DNA from: Thiotrichaceae bacterium
GTDB taxonomy: Bacteria; Pseudomonadota; Gammaproteobacteria; Beggiatoales; Beggiatoaceae
Length of the DNA stretch: 64,000 bases
Reading direction: 5' to 3'
NCBI GenBank assembly: GCA_026991885.1
Contig: JALXAQ010000090.1
Location: forward strand, 1 to 64,000
Positions 56,221 through 64,000 of this stretch are shown one piece after another (positions within the stretch are counted from its first letter, which is position 1; each line of letters opens with the position of its first letter). Below the pieces are notes generated by a model. The model was not told where the DNA came from. It was given only the letters and a program-made list of their open reading frames with translations, and made no database searches. The position numbers were made by a program, and so were the translations under genes.

Positions 56221-57960
56221 TTAATAATGCAGAATTGTCTCAGCCCATCCAATTTCATGCGTTTGACATACGTGCCGTGCGTCCTCAGTAAACCCGCCTA
56301 ATGATAAAAAGGCTGGCAAAATCTTTTGCTCTGGAAATTGCTTTTTATAAACTTCTACCTTTTCTTGAAAATCCTCAACGATTGTCTGCCCCGTTTTAGC
56401 TTGGGTTTTCTTGACTTCAATCAAAACCACACGCCCACAACTTGATTGAGCGACCACATCAATTTCCATTTTTTTACCATCTGAACGCTGAATAAAAACT
56501 CGTTCTTTCACCTCAATAATATTCAGGCGGGTTGTATCAATCACCTCCTGAAAAAAATCGGACAAAGCAAAGCGTTTTCGGCTCCTAAAAGCGGTGGCTA
56601 ACAAATGCTCCGCCATTTTGCCTGATAGATGATTAAGTTGCCCTTGTAATTGTTTGTTTTTCGCGGTCAAGGCTTCAATTTTTTTCTCAAACTCCCGTTT
56701 CAAATTTGGCCCGCTGGCACTTTCCTTGATTTCTTTTTCAAAACGGTTTCGCAAAATCAAATTGAGCGTGCCATCCTGTAAACCTCTAAAATCAATATCC
56801 GCTACGCCTTGCTCAATCATATCCGCTTCAGACAGGATGAGCAATTTCTCTTGAATTTGATTGAGTTCCAACGGCAAAGACAATGCCGCCTTGAGATCAC
56901 GCGGTGTCCAATAACGGTCGGCATGTTTTGAGAGATGTAATAGCATGTTTTTTGCATGTCTATCATTGATCCGTTTCAAGGTCAATTGAAGGTACTCATT
57001 CCAAGTTTCTGACATTTCAGAGCGTCGGTCCGAAATTTCATAATTCACCCGTTCGATAACCCCTGAACGGGTGGTTAATTCTTGATTTTCCAGTTCATTT
57101 TGAATCACACAGGAAATGAAAAAAGGATCGGACATGCACAACTCGTTAATTTGAACGGCTGTTTCGTTAGTAATTGGTTCATTGTAAAATTGGGCATATT
57201 TATAAACGGCTTGTAAACCTTCCTCTTGAGTGAGGTAGGGTGAAAAGCGTATTTGCTTGAGTCGTCCCGCCTCTAAATATTGACGAATCACCAAAAGCAG
57301 CCAGCCGACATAAGAGCCGGTGACAAGCATGGGCGCAATTTTTGACTCAGAAAGGGAGTGAAAACTGCCCGCCAGCGTTTCAATCGGCGCCGTTTGATAA
57401 AGTGGATCGGGATAAACATACCGAGTGAAATTTTGAAATTCATCTATTATGACCAAAAACCGCTTTTCATAAAAATTGGCAAAGCGATGTGGAGCTGAGC
57501 AGGCTGTATCCCACATTAAATCGTGACTGCCGCCGACTTCTTTATTTTGAAGCAGGAAATCAACATCATCTACAAACTCGCCAATGGCATTGGCCTTCCC
57601 ATATTTCCTGATATCTTCAAGAGAAAGTTGTTTGTTAACCAATTTTTCATCCCTTTCCAAAAATGAAATATACTGTGAGGCAAAGGCACGGTAGTACTTA
57701 ATAGCCAAAGTCGGATACCAAATTTTAGTATCAGCCACATCAAAAAAAAAGGGAATAGTCACCCCATTTTCAGTCCACAATTGGTTGAATATCCGTTGCA
57801 CAAACACCGTTTTCCCGCTTTTTCGACGGGCTAGGATGACGCGGGATTTGGACAATTTGTCAGGTATTTTGTCCAACCATTTTTGAAATTGACGAAATTC
57901 TTTTTCACGCCCCACCAGCAATTCTGGTTGGCCTATTTTTTCAGTTAAGGGATATTGCAT
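56221..57960 (-). CDS. ATPase with winged-helix, coiled-coil and PD-(D/E)XK-like nuclease domain
   Basis: A 579-residue multidomain protein starting MQYPLTEKIG. The N-terminal STAND-like ATPase, of the archaeal ATPase/DUF234 kind, has GREKEFRQF, Walker A ARRKSGKTVF, Walker B FLVIIDEFQNF and a GSY sensor. A helical/winged-helix part (HADRYWTPRDLKAALSLPLE) and a coiled coil (about 430-460, KREFEKKIEALTAKNKQLQG) follow. The C-terminal domain has the restriction-like pattern MEIDVVAQSSCGRVVLIEVK, that is D-x(n)-E-x-K. Such proteins are seen in bacteria and archaea with no settled function; some are defence candidates. It is the last gene of a minus-strand set. The ATG at 57960 has an AAAGGAT site; a start at 58104 would overlap the upstream gene. 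Confidence 0.82.
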   Translation of the reverse strand: MQYPLTEKIGQPELLVGREKEFRQFQKWLDKIPDKLSKSRVILARRKSGKTVFVQRIFNQLWTENGVTIPFFFDVADTKIWYPTLAIKYYRAFASQYISFLERDEKLVNKQLSLEDIRKYGKANAIGEFVDDVDFLLQNKEVGGSHDLMWDTACSAPHRFANFYEKRFLVIIDEFQNFTRYVYPDPLYQTAPIETLAGSFHSLSESKIAPMLVTGSYVGWLLLVIRQYLEAGRLKQIRFSPYLTQEEGLQAVYKYAQFYNEPITNETAVQINELCMSDPFFISCVIQNELENQELTTRSGVIERVNYEISDRRSEMSETWNEYLQLTLKRINDRHAKNMLLHLSKHADRYWTPRDLKAALSLPLELNQIQEKLLILSEADMIEQGVADIDFRGLQDGTLNLILRNRFEKEIKESASGPNLKREFEKKIEALTAKNKQLQGQLNHLSGKMAEHLLATAFRSRKRFALSDFFQEVIDTTRLNIIEVKERVFIQRSDGKKMEIDVVAQSSCGRVVLIEVKKTQAKTGQTIVEDFQEKVEVYKKQFPEQKILPAFLSLGGFTEDARHVCQTHEIGWAETILHY

Positions 57961-57986
57961 TTTGTTTATCCTTTTATTCGTTGTAC

Positions 57987-58529
57987 TCACTGCAAAAGTT
58001 CCCAAGGAGCCGTATCGCGCCGCAGTGGCATAAGGCGGAGATGTAGCGCGGCTATCCCCATCGTGACTAAAATACCTACAGGCCAAATTAATAGAGAGCG
58101 CCAATCGAAGAGGAGTCGATCAAGTATGGCGTACTGGATTCCCAAGAAAACAAATAATGCGACAACAATGCTCACCAATGTCACCAAAAACATTTGGAAT
58201 GATACCATTAAATAGATTTCACTGCTGGGCATTCCTTTAGCTAAAAGAATCCCATAGCGATGTCGTCGATGAGCAATGAGGCTACCAATATTGACCCACA
58301 GCACTAAAAGTATAAAAATACCGAAAACCAAAGCATAAGGCCATAGCAACGCCGTATTCAGCAACAGTAAGGCCATGCAAAGTACCCCAGCCAATAGAAA
58401 AGTCAACCAGCGAAAATCGCATCCGCCCGGGCATTTAGCCCTAAAAAAATTTTTATTGAGACGGTATTCACGTCGTGCTAATTTCCACCATGCGTTTTTA
58501 TAGATTGCCATTGATGAATATATCTCCAT
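57987..58529 (-). CDS. FtsX-like permease C-terminal half
   Basis: A 180-residue membrane protein with about four helices (FLLAGVLCMALLLLNTALLW, YALVFGIFILLVLWVNIGSL, YLMVSFQMFLVTLVSIVVAL and LIWPVGILVTMGIAALHLRL). The segment IAHRRHRYGILLAKGMPSSE is the FtsX-domain hallmark of MacB/LolC-type ABC permeases. It lacks the periplasmic core and the first FtsX helices of a full permease (about 400 residues), so it is either a short subunit or the remains of a larger one. It follows the ABC ATPase gene by 11 bp. Its stop codon lies in a partial repeat arm (57972-57990). Confidence 0.7.
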   Translation of the reverse strand: MEIYSSMAIYKNAWWKLARREYRLNKNFFRAKCPGGCDFRWLTFLLAGVLCMALLLLNTALLWPYALVFGIFILLVLWVNIGSLIAHRRHRYGILLAKGMPSSEIYLMVSFQMFLVTLVSIVVALFVFLGIQYAILDRLLFDWRSLLIWPVGILVTMGIAALHLRLMPLRRDTAPWELLQ

Positions 58530-58540
58530 TTTTTTGCTTG

Positions 58541-59320
58541 CTATATCAGCCCACCCCTAGTCTTTTCCCAGTCACAACGAGCCTTCTGAGCATTTTCGTG
58601 TTTGACGCTCAAGAATTTTTTTGCCCCATATAACTGCGGATCATTTTGATGATGAGTGACCCAAACTAACATTCTCTTGCCTTTCCAGCCATCTTGGGTG
58701 AGCCATTTATTCAGTACACTTATGATCTGACGACGGCTTGCTAGATCAAGGTGGGCAGTCAGATCGTCCGCAAACAAGACGTTTGGATTATGAGCAACCG
58801 CTTGTGCCAAAGTCACACGCTGGTATTCTCCAGCGGAAATTTCGTGAGGAAAACGTTGCAAGAGTTTATCTATTTCTGGTTTTTCTGCTTTTAATAGCAT
58901 ATCGTTTAAAGTCTCTTTGACCGTGCGACGCGCCTCTGTTGTCGATATGCCTTTTAATTCCAGTGGATAGGTCAAATTATCCTGCACAGTCAAATGCGGG
59001 AGCAAGCTACTGTTCTGAAAAGCAAAACCAAAGCGATTTTGGCGTAATTCGAGCCGTTTTTGAGAAGAGGGTAGTTGTGTCTGTGACCATTGCACTTTTT
59101 CTTGATCTGGAAACACCCAGAGCACTTCGCCGGCTGTGGGCCATTTCAGCCCTGCCATCAAGCTGAGTAGCATACTTTTCCCCGCGCCTGTTCTTCCCAT
59201 GATTGGGACTTTTGTGCCTTGATCGGCTGATAATATCAGGTTGACTTCGAGAGAAAAAGACTCGCTGTGCAAATTTTCCCATTTCACACAGCCATTTGTG
59301 ATGATACATCCCCAATTCAT
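58541..59320 (-). CDS. ABC transporter ATP-binding protein (MacB/LolD-like)
   Basis: The 259-residue ATPase has Walker A GRTGAGKSML, Q-loop FAFQNSSLLP, the signature ISAGEYQR (usual LSGGQ/EFQR) and Walker B VLFADDLTAHLD, with Asp where the catalytic Glu normally sits. The H-loop is VTHH. The pattern HLTVQDNLTYPLELKGIS is typical of the LolD/MacB export branch. The altered signature and Glu-to-Asp change suggest slow or regulatory ATP use. It is preceded by a secreted hydrolase gene (11 bp gap) and followed by an FtsX-like gene. A ribosome site TAGGAG lies before 59320. Confidence 0.88.
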   Translation of the reverse strand: MNWGCIITNGCVKWENLHSESFSLEVNLILSADQGTKVPIMGRTGAGKSMLLSLMAGLKWPTAGEVLWVFPDQEKVQWSQTQLPSSQKRLELRQNRFGFAFQNSSLLPHLTVQDNLTYPLELKGISTTEARRTVKETLNDMLLKAEKPEIDKLLQRFPHEISAGEYQRVTLAQAVAHNPNVLFADDLTAHLDLASRRQIISVLNKWLTQDGWKGKRMLVWVTHHQNDPQLYGAKKFLSVKHENAQKARCDWEKTRGGLI

Positions 59321-59331
59321 GGTAGAGACTC

Positions 59332-60555
59332 CTATGGTGCATTGACCACATCATTTATAAACCACTCTGAGGTCAAATCGGCATGGTGATCATGCCCACT
59401 ATTCGGTAAAATATCCCATTTAAACAGACCATTTTTGCTGATAAACGAATTTGGCTCTGTTCTATTATTATATTCTGAAATCAGGTTCAAACCACTTTGT
59501 AGATAATTCAACAATTCAGGCCCTTCTTCATCTTTGACAATTTCTAGATCATTTTCGCCCCAAAAAATATAAATCGGGCGTTTTTTCCATTTTTCGGTGT
59601 CGAAATCAATTTGATATTCATCACTATAATTAGGCGAACGTATGCAAAGCGCGGTAAAATATTCGGGATAATTCATCATAAATAGGTAGCTTGAATAGCT
59701 GCCGCCACTGAAACCGGTCCCTAAGATGTTTGCTTTATCGACTTTCAAGGCATTGACAACCGTTGCCATGATATATTCAGTCATACGCATTTCTTCATCC
59801 CAATGTATAAAAACGTCAAGCTGCGTCTCGAACACTTCATTTGTCGCAACGAGATATGAGGGTGTCACAACGATGAATCCATATTTTTCTGCAAAAGCAA
59901 TCCAATTTTGCAACTCTCGTGGTCCCATAATCCCTGCCCCATGAGAAGCCACGATCAAGGGTAAAGGTTTGATGCCATCGTACTCTTGGGGAATATATAC
60001 GCCATAAGCACCCCCACGAAATCTGCCATATTTGGCAAAATAGAATCTTTCTCCATAAGACTCCGTTACCTGGTCAGAAATGGGATAAGTGATACCCTTA
60101 AATGTTACTGCTTGGTTTTGATGAATTTGCCGCAGTTGTGCATCTGTCGGATAAGGAGGCGTTTCTAGTAGTTCGCTAGTAGGGATGATGTAGGTCAACC
60201 TAAAGCGCATCACTTCAGTGACTTCCCTCTCCCACACCAATTCGACAGCGTAAATCTCATTATCCACCTGAATCGACGGAATATTCAAGATGCCATTTTC
60301 TAGTGAGTAATGCGCTATAGCTTTCCCTCTCACGGCTTTTACGGTGAGCAATTCAAAGGTGATGGGTTCAGATTTAACCAGTTTCATGCTCACTACATAA
60401 GTGCCCAGGGGAGAAACTTCGACGGCTGGCAGGTGCAACTTTTTGGTAGCGAAGTCAAAATATGGCTTTTCTCCCTCTTCTGCTATTTGAGCCATGAGGG
60501 AGGGGGCAAAAATTAAGATTAAGATGGCACTTAATAGCGTTATTGAGTGTCGCAT
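59332..60555 (-). CDS. Secreted alpha/beta hydrolase (esterase/depolymerase-like)
   Basis: A 407-residue protein with a signal peptide (ITLLSAILILIFAPSLMAQ). It has an N-terminal beta domain of about 160 residues and then a hydrolase domain: PLPLIVASHGAGIMGPRELQ, the nucleophile elbow GTGFSGGSYSS (G-x-S-x-G form GFSGG), RPIYIFWGENDLEIV as the acid strand and SGHDHHADL with a candidate catalytic His. The fold suggests a periplasmic esterase of the PHB-depolymerase/feruloyl-esterase kind; the substrate is not indicated. It is the first gene of the hydrolase-ABC-FtsX-ATPase set. The start at 60555 gives a proper signal peptide; a longer frame to 60630 would not. Confidence 0.8.
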   Translation of the reverse strand: MRHSITLLSAILILIFAPSLMAQIAEEGEKPYFDFATKKLHLPAVEVSPLGTYVVSMKLVKSEPITFELLTVKAVRGKAIAHYSLENGILNIPSIQVDNEIYAVELVWEREVTEVMRFRLTYIIPTSELLETPPYPTDAQLRQIHQNQAVTFKGITYPISDQVTESYGERFYFAKYGRFRGGAYGVYIPQEYDGIKPLPLIVASHGAGIMGPRELQNWIAFAEKYGFIVVTPSYLVATNEVFETQLDVFIHWDEEMRMTEYIMATVVNALKVDKANILGTGFSGGSYSSYLFMMNYPEYFTALCIRSPNYSDEYQIDFDTEKWKKRPIYIFWGENDLEIVKDEEGPELLNYLQSGLNLISEYNNRTEPNSFISKNGLFKWDILPNSGHDHHADLTSEWFINDVVNAP

Positions 60556-60608
60556 ATAGTGCCCCTTAAATTTGCAAAACGCTGTTATGAAGTCCATACT
60601 ATTATAAG

Positions 60609-60674
60609 GAGTACAGCTAATGGCAGACAACGAATAAAACTATACCAAGGGCAACCACAAGGGATTGCCCCTAC
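60609..60674. repeat. Adjoining arms of two repeat families
   Basis: A GAGTACAGCTAATGGCAGAC... arm (60609-60639; compare 48597) is followed by a GGGCAACCACAAGGGATTGC... arm (60649-60674). Both are single arms without partners, in the gap between the hydrolase and zinc-ribbon genes. Confidence 0.85.
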
Positions 60675-60715
60675 AACCCCATGATTAGCGTCGAATTTTT
60701 AGGAGAAAATTAAAA

Positions 60716-60997
60716 ATGAAAATCTGGACTTTGTTAATGGGCAGCTTAAGCCTTCCGTTTATGAGCAAAGTCATTCAATCTGAAAAAGCAACGAAAAAAA
60801 AGCAACAGCGGATACGCTGTCCTATTTGCGGCTGGCAGCCAGACGGCAAACCCTATTGGGCATGTGAAAAATGTTTGACCACATTTGATACATTTAAGAC
60901 TCACGCCCATTGTCCAAGCTGTGACAATTCTTGGCACTATACACAATGTATCGCCTGCCACAAACAGTCACCACATGATAAATGGTATGAAAACTAA
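60716..60997 (+). CDS. Small zinc-ribbon protein
   Basis: A 93-residue protein with a hydrophobic N-terminus (MKIWTLLMGSLSLPFMSK), which could be a signal or an anchor, and four Cys pairs: CPICGW, CEKC, CPSC and CIAC. The pattern CPICGW...W.CEKC...F.T....CPSC...W..TQCIAC....PHDKWYE is shared by small conserved proteins in many proteobacteria and resembles a RING/zinc-ribbon hybrid binding two Zn ions. The function is unknown; protein-protein binding is likely. A clear ribosome site (TTAGGAGAAAA) precedes it. The gene converges with nadE, with only 3 bp between stops. Confidence 0.8.
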   Translation: MKIWTLLMGSLSLPFMSKVIQSEKATKKKQQRIRCPICGWQPDGKPYWACEKCLTTFDTFKTHAHCPSCDNSWHYTQCIACHKQSPHDKWYEN

Positions 60998-61000
60998 AGA

Positions 61001-62953
61001 TCAACCCTTCTCTTGTTTAACTCGTTCTCTCATCTGAGCCAATTCTTCCACATATCCACCCGACAGTATTGGAAACCGACACCACGTCTTTGGATCAAGA
61101 CTTTCATCGTCTAAATGAAAACTTGGCGCAAAGCGTTCACGTTTCCACTGGTTGCGTGTCCATAGCTTGAAAAACCGTTCAATCCATATCAGTAATTGAT
61201 TATCATCATATTGATTATATTGAAGTCGTAGCAAACAAAAAATCTCATAAGGCGTTTGGCGATCACGAATCGCGGCTTTTTCAATGACATTCAATAATGG
61301 ATAGGGCATTAAATCCTCTTCATCGGTTTGCGCCATCTCTTTTGGACGTAATTCGGCTGTGGGGGATTGTTGATTAATCAGTGACAGAGCCGGAATAGGA
61401 CCTTCTAACCAACGCAGCCAGTGCCGTAAAAAATCTTTATCTATGCCCGCTATGGGACTTAAACCGCCACTGGTATCACCATCCATCGTCGCATAACCTT
61501 GCGCCGCTTCGGAGCGATTACTGGTTGCCAATAAAAGTGCGTTGCGGAGATTAGCGATCAACCAAACGCCTGGAGAGCGAGCACGGGCTTGTATGTTTTG
61601 TAGGGCAATATCATGCGCTTGCCAATTGAGTTTTTTGTCAATAGCGCCCGATACTAAATCAATATAGCCTTTTACCAGTTCGTTAATATTCAATTCTAAA
61701 TACTGAGCACCAAGGCTATGTGCTAGGGTTTTTGCCGCTTGTTGGGTAGTTTGACTTGAATTTTCAGTCGCTTGATAAACGCAGGTGAGTAATGATTGTA
61801 CGATGTTGTTGACAGTTGCTAAAGATTTTTGCCTGATTTTGGCACAAAAGCCCTGGGTACCGAGTTCGGCTACGCCTAATTCAACCATTAAACGGACTAA
61901 ACATGCAATAGCAGATGAGTCTGCACCACCACTGAGGGAGAGGACAAAGCCTTGAGAGTGGCTTTTGCGGAGATAATCAAATAAACCCAGGCTGACGGCG
62001 TGACTAAATTCTTCTTCTTTAATATGTGGGCTATGTTCCCACATTGGCATGCTTGGTACATTTTGGGAGGGGGGGAGTTGTGGATAGTCAAAGGGGACTT
62101 CAATGCGGCTGTCTAATTTGGGTACCCAGTCGCTGGTACGGGCTTGTGACATGCGGGTTAAATCGACATCGACTAAGGCATTGATCAGTTGATAGTCGGC
62201 AAAACTAAAACGTTTACTGCTCGCTAATAATTGTTCGCCGCTGGCAATCATCGCGTCACCGTCATAAATCGCACGCCCCGCTTCGTTGCCGAGTAAATTA
62301 GTATAAATATAGCTGACGCTAAATGCCCGTGCGCCTTCTCGCACAAAACGTTTACGAATTCTATGCTTGTCAAAGGCAAAATGGCTGGCACTGGGGTTGA
62401 GAATAATATCGACACCTTTTTCGGCTAATTTGATGCCGGGGCGATTGGCAACCCAAGCTTCTTCACAGATTTCAAATCCGATACGCACGCCGCCACAGTT
62501 AAAATAAATGTCGCCTATGGGATAAGTTTGCCCATTCAAGTCGATTTCGACGTGGACATTTTGAGGCCAGGGGTGAAACCAACGAGGCTCATAGTGGATG
62601 CCATCACTTGCTAAAAAGCGTTTGGCAACAAAGCCACAGATCGCACCATCAACGAGTAGGCAGACAGTGTTATAGACGCGATTTTGATATAACAAGGGTA
62701 AGCCCACAGCGACAATAATGTTTTTAGTTTGTGGCGCTATTTGATGCAAAACGCGCTGCGATTGTGCCAAGGTACCCGGGGCTAAAAAGGCATCTTCGCA
62801 ACCATATCCGCTGATGCAGAGTTCTGGTAGGCATAAAATGCTGACCTTGTTGGCACGGGCGGCTTTGATAGCTGCGATAATGTTTTTTTGGTTGTTTTGC
62901 CAGTCTAGGGGGGTTTGATTGAGGCTGGCACTGCCTATATTGATGTATTTCAT
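61001..62953 (-). CDS. nadE: Glutamine-dependent NAD+ synthetase
   Basis: Makes NAD from deamido-NAD with ammonia drawn from glutamine. The 650 residues contain an N-terminal nitrilase-type glutaminase (Glu in LCLPELCISGYGCED, Lys within KLAEKGVD, Cys in RIGFEICEEAW) and an NAD synthase domain (ATP loop FVLSLSGGADSSAIACLV, later SNRSEAAQGYATMDGD). The 650-residue length fits the large, ammonia-channelling type also found in Mycobacterium. The start lies just after a palindrome pair at 62967-63023. It is convergent with the zinc-ribbon gene. Confidence 0.95.
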   Translation of the reverse strand: MKYINIGSASLNQTPLDWQNNQKNIIAAIKAARANKVSILCLPELCISGYGCEDAFLAPGTLAQSQRVLHQIAPQTKNIIVAVGLPLLYQNRVYNTVCLLVDGAICGFVAKRFLASDGIHYEPRWFHPWPQNVHVEIDLNGQTYPIGDIYFNCGGVRIGFEICEEAWVANRPGIKLAEKGVDIILNPSASHFAFDKHRIRKRFVREGARAFSVSYIYTNLLGNEAGRAIYDGDAMIASGEQLLASSKRFSFADYQLINALVDVDLTRMSQARTSDWVPKLDSRIEVPFDYPQLPPSQNVPSMPMWEHSPHIKEEEFSHAVSLGLFDYLRKSHSQGFVLSLSGGADSSAIACLVRLMVELGVAELGTQGFCAKIRQKSLATVNNIVQSLLTCVYQATENSSQTTQQAAKTLAHSLGAQYLELNINELVKGYIDLVSGAIDKKLNWQAHDIALQNIQARARSPGVWLIANLRNALLLATSNRSEAAQGYATMDGDTSGGLSPIAGIDKDFLRHWLRWLEGPIPALSLINQQSPTAELRPKEMAQTDEEDLMPYPLLNVIEKAAIRDRQTPYEIFCLLRLQYNQYDDNQLLIWIERFFKLWTRNQWKRERFAPSFHLDDESLDPKTWCRFPILSGGYVEELAQMRERVKQEKG

Positions 62954-62966
62954 GGAGTTTCCTCGT

Positions 62967-63023
62967 GTCCAAAGCTAAAGCTTTGGATTCCAACTGTTGG
63001 AGTCCAAAGCTTTAGCTTTGGAC
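62967..63023. repeat. Two GTCCAAAGCTTTAGC palindromes, upstream of nadE
   Basis: Copies at 62967-62988 (one mismatch) and 63002-63023 (perfect, preceded by GGA) sit in the nadE leader, 14 bp or more upstream of the start on the minus strand. Confidence 0.9.
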
Positions 63024-63077
63024 TGGCAATCGTTGAACAAGTGAAACTTTCTTAGTGGGGAGAGAGGGAAAAAATAG

Positions 63078-63150
63078 TGGGTCGTGTGCGGTTCGAACGC
63101 ACGACCACCGGATTAAAAGTCCGATGCTCTACCAGCTGAGCTAACGACCC
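63078..63150 (-). tRNA. tRNA-Lys (anticodon TTT)
   Basis: A full cloverleaf on the minus strand. The acceptor GGGTCGT pairs with ACGACCC, the D-arm is GCTC...GAGC and the anticodon loop CTTTTAA has anticodon TTT. The T-arm is GTGCG/CGCAC with loop TTCGAAC. The discriminator is A and CCA is not encoded. A T-run 8 bases past the end (63069 and below) may terminate it. Confidence 0.98.
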
Positions 63151-63223
63151 TGATTGATGGCTGTGTATTATAATGAGATTGAAAAAAAATGCAAGCCTTT
63201 TTTTTTATTTTTTTTTGTAACTA

Positions 63224-63325
63224 CTCAGGGCAGCCACAAGGGATTGCCCCTACGTATGAATATTTAGTCACTCGACTAGACTAATGAATATTATTGTAGG
63301 GGCAATCCTTTATGGTTGCCCTGAG
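63224..63325. repeat. Inverted repeat of the GGGCAACCA...TTGCCCCTAC family
   Basis: Arms of 30 bp (63224-63253 and 63296-63325, few mismatches) enclose 42 bp that is itself partly palindromic. The right arm encodes the last 11 residues and stop of tatD. Confidence 0.92.
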
Positions 63326-64000
63326 TTTTAAATAACCGAAAAAAATTCTTCGTCGTCACACCTGCTATCGTCTCAAAAGTCTCTCCCCGTAAATCCGCAA
63401 TAAATTCAGCAACATGCCTAACATAAGCGGGTTTATTCGTTTTGCCGCGATGTGGCACGGGGGCTAAATACGGGGCATCGGTTTCTACTAGCATACGATC
63501 TAAAGGCACTTGTTTTGCCACTGTTTGCACCGTTTTGGCATTTTTAAAGGTGACAATGCCAGAAAATGATATATAAAATCCCATTTCCATCGCTTGTTGT
63601 GCCATTTCCCACTCTTCGACAAAACAGTGCATAATCCCGCCGATAGTCGCCGCATTTTCTTCACGCAAAATCCGTATCGTCTCTTTAGGTGCATCGCGGC
63701 TATGGATAATCAAAGGTTTATTTGTCTCTTTAGCCGTTTGAATATGAGTACGAAAGCGTTGTTCTTGCCCTGCGCCATCGTTGCGAAAATAATCTAATCC
63801 CGTTTCTCCAATCGCAATAATATTAGGATCATCTGCCAAAGCAGTGAGCGTTTTTACGTCAACATCGTTTGAGGTATTGGGGTGAATGCCGACTGAGGCA
63901 AATACGTTATCCATACGCTGTGCAATCCCTAACAGGGTGGGAAAATGTTCAAGATCAATCGAGACACTTAAAAAATAATTCACACCTTGAGTTTGAGCGT
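63291..64000 (-). CDS. tatD: TatD-family metal-dependent hydrolase/DNase, 5' part outside window
   Basis: Open to the right edge; the first visible residues are AQTQGVNYFLSVSID, so roughly the first 20-25 residues of the family, including the HxH metal motif, lie outside. The visible part has ASVGIHPN, the metal Glu in AIGETGLDYFRN, PLIIHSRDA, GIMHCF and the catalytic Asp in LVETDAPYLAP. TatD proteins are (beta/alpha)8 amidohydrolase-fold DNases active in DNA repair and quality control. The C-terminal tail (TQGNHKGLPLQ) is encoded by a dispersed inverted repeat rather than by the family's own end, so the native tail was replaced. Confidence 0.93.
   Translation of the reverse strand, partial: AQTQGVNYFLSVSIDLEHFPTLLGIAQRMDNVFASVGIHPNTSNDVDVKTLTALADDPNIIAIGETGLDYFRNDGAGQEQRFRTHIQTAKETNKPLIIHSRDAPKETIRILREENAATIGGIMHCFVEEWEMAQQAMEMGFYISFSGIVTFKNAKTVQTVAKQVPLDRMLVETDAPYLAPVPHRGKTNKPAYVRHVAEFIADLRGETFETIAGVTTKNFFRLFKTQGNHKGLPLQ

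Noticed and set aside
57961-58104. 48-residue N-terminal extension of the ATPase-nuclease protein
   Set aside because: It overlaps the FtsX-like gene in another frame and a repeat arm, whereas the ATG at 57960 has a ribosome site and a natural start.

Overview
The window reads like the chromosome (or a long metagenomic contig) of a large sulfur-oxidising gammaproteobacterium of the Beggiatoaceae/Thiotrichales type. This is inference, from four signs. The housekeeping genes are gammaproteobacterial (dnaE, recQ, hisAF, sucAB-lpd, tamB, nadE, tatD). There is a cysteine-free DsrC/TusE-superfamily protein. There are multihaem cytochromes c of the NapC and c4 types. Most gaps hold dispersed palindromic or MITE-like repeats, and dnaE carries an intein. 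Base composition is moderate to AT-rich. No taxon can be proven without a search. 

Layout. 1-1206: a TnpB gene cut by the left edge and gene debris. 1207-7899: a DUF945 protein, recQ, then the DsrC-like gene, rlmH and maf, a Pro-rich secreted protein and a DUF4389 membrane protein. 7922-14078: dnaE with a 152-residue mini-intein, a methyltransferase, hisA and hisF. 14123-14934: a HepT/MntA toxin-antitoxin pair bracketed by palindromes. 15090-16358: two convergent cytochrome c genes. 16556-19246: a gingipain-like C25 protease. 19355-38837: a 19.5-kb type VI secretion (T6SS) locus, all on the minus strand. Its order of transcription is tagH (two FHA domains), tssJ, tssK, tssL (with OmpA domain), tssM, tagF, PP2C phosphatase, a TPR membrane protein, a LysM/polysaccharide-deacetylase/TPR lipoprotein, a Ser/Thr kinase, tssA, tssB, a Uma2 nuclease-like gene and tssC. 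tssD, E, F, G, H and I are absent. 39085-47648: mdh, then sucA and sucB-lpd split by a broken AAA-ATPase/DUF4276 pair. 47868-49072: coaX and a scar with a 54-bp copy of its 5' end. 49073-54046: tamB with long internal repeats. 54366-56175: a Phd/YafO toxin-antitoxin pair and a lipoprotein MsrAB. 56221-60555: a minus-strand cluster of an alpha/beta hydrolase, ABC ATPase, FtsX-like protein and an ATPase fused to a PD-(D/E)XK-like nuclease domain. 60716-64000: a zinc-ribbon protein, nadE, tRNA-Lys and tatD cut by the right edge. 

How the parts work together. The T6SS block has baseplate/sheath (TssA, B, C, K), membrane complex (TssJ, L, M) and a complete phospho-switch (kinase, phosphatase, FHA reader, TagF). 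It needs its tube, spike, ClpV and remaining baseplate genes from elsewhere. mdh, sucA, sucB and lpd cover part of the TCA cycle. 

The most distinctive feature is the repeats. At least seven families of inverted repeats fill the gaps, and they repeatedly supply stop codons or last residues of neighbouring genes (coaX, tatD, ppkA, tssA, tssK, the FtsX-like gene). A (GATT)9 microsatellite abuts the tssA start codon. No CRISPR array was seen and no complete novel defence system could be proven. The best candidates for undescribed biology are the ATPase-nuclease cluster, the T6SS-embedded deacetylase lipoprotein with a lost metal ligand, and the repeat-driven remodelling of gene ends.
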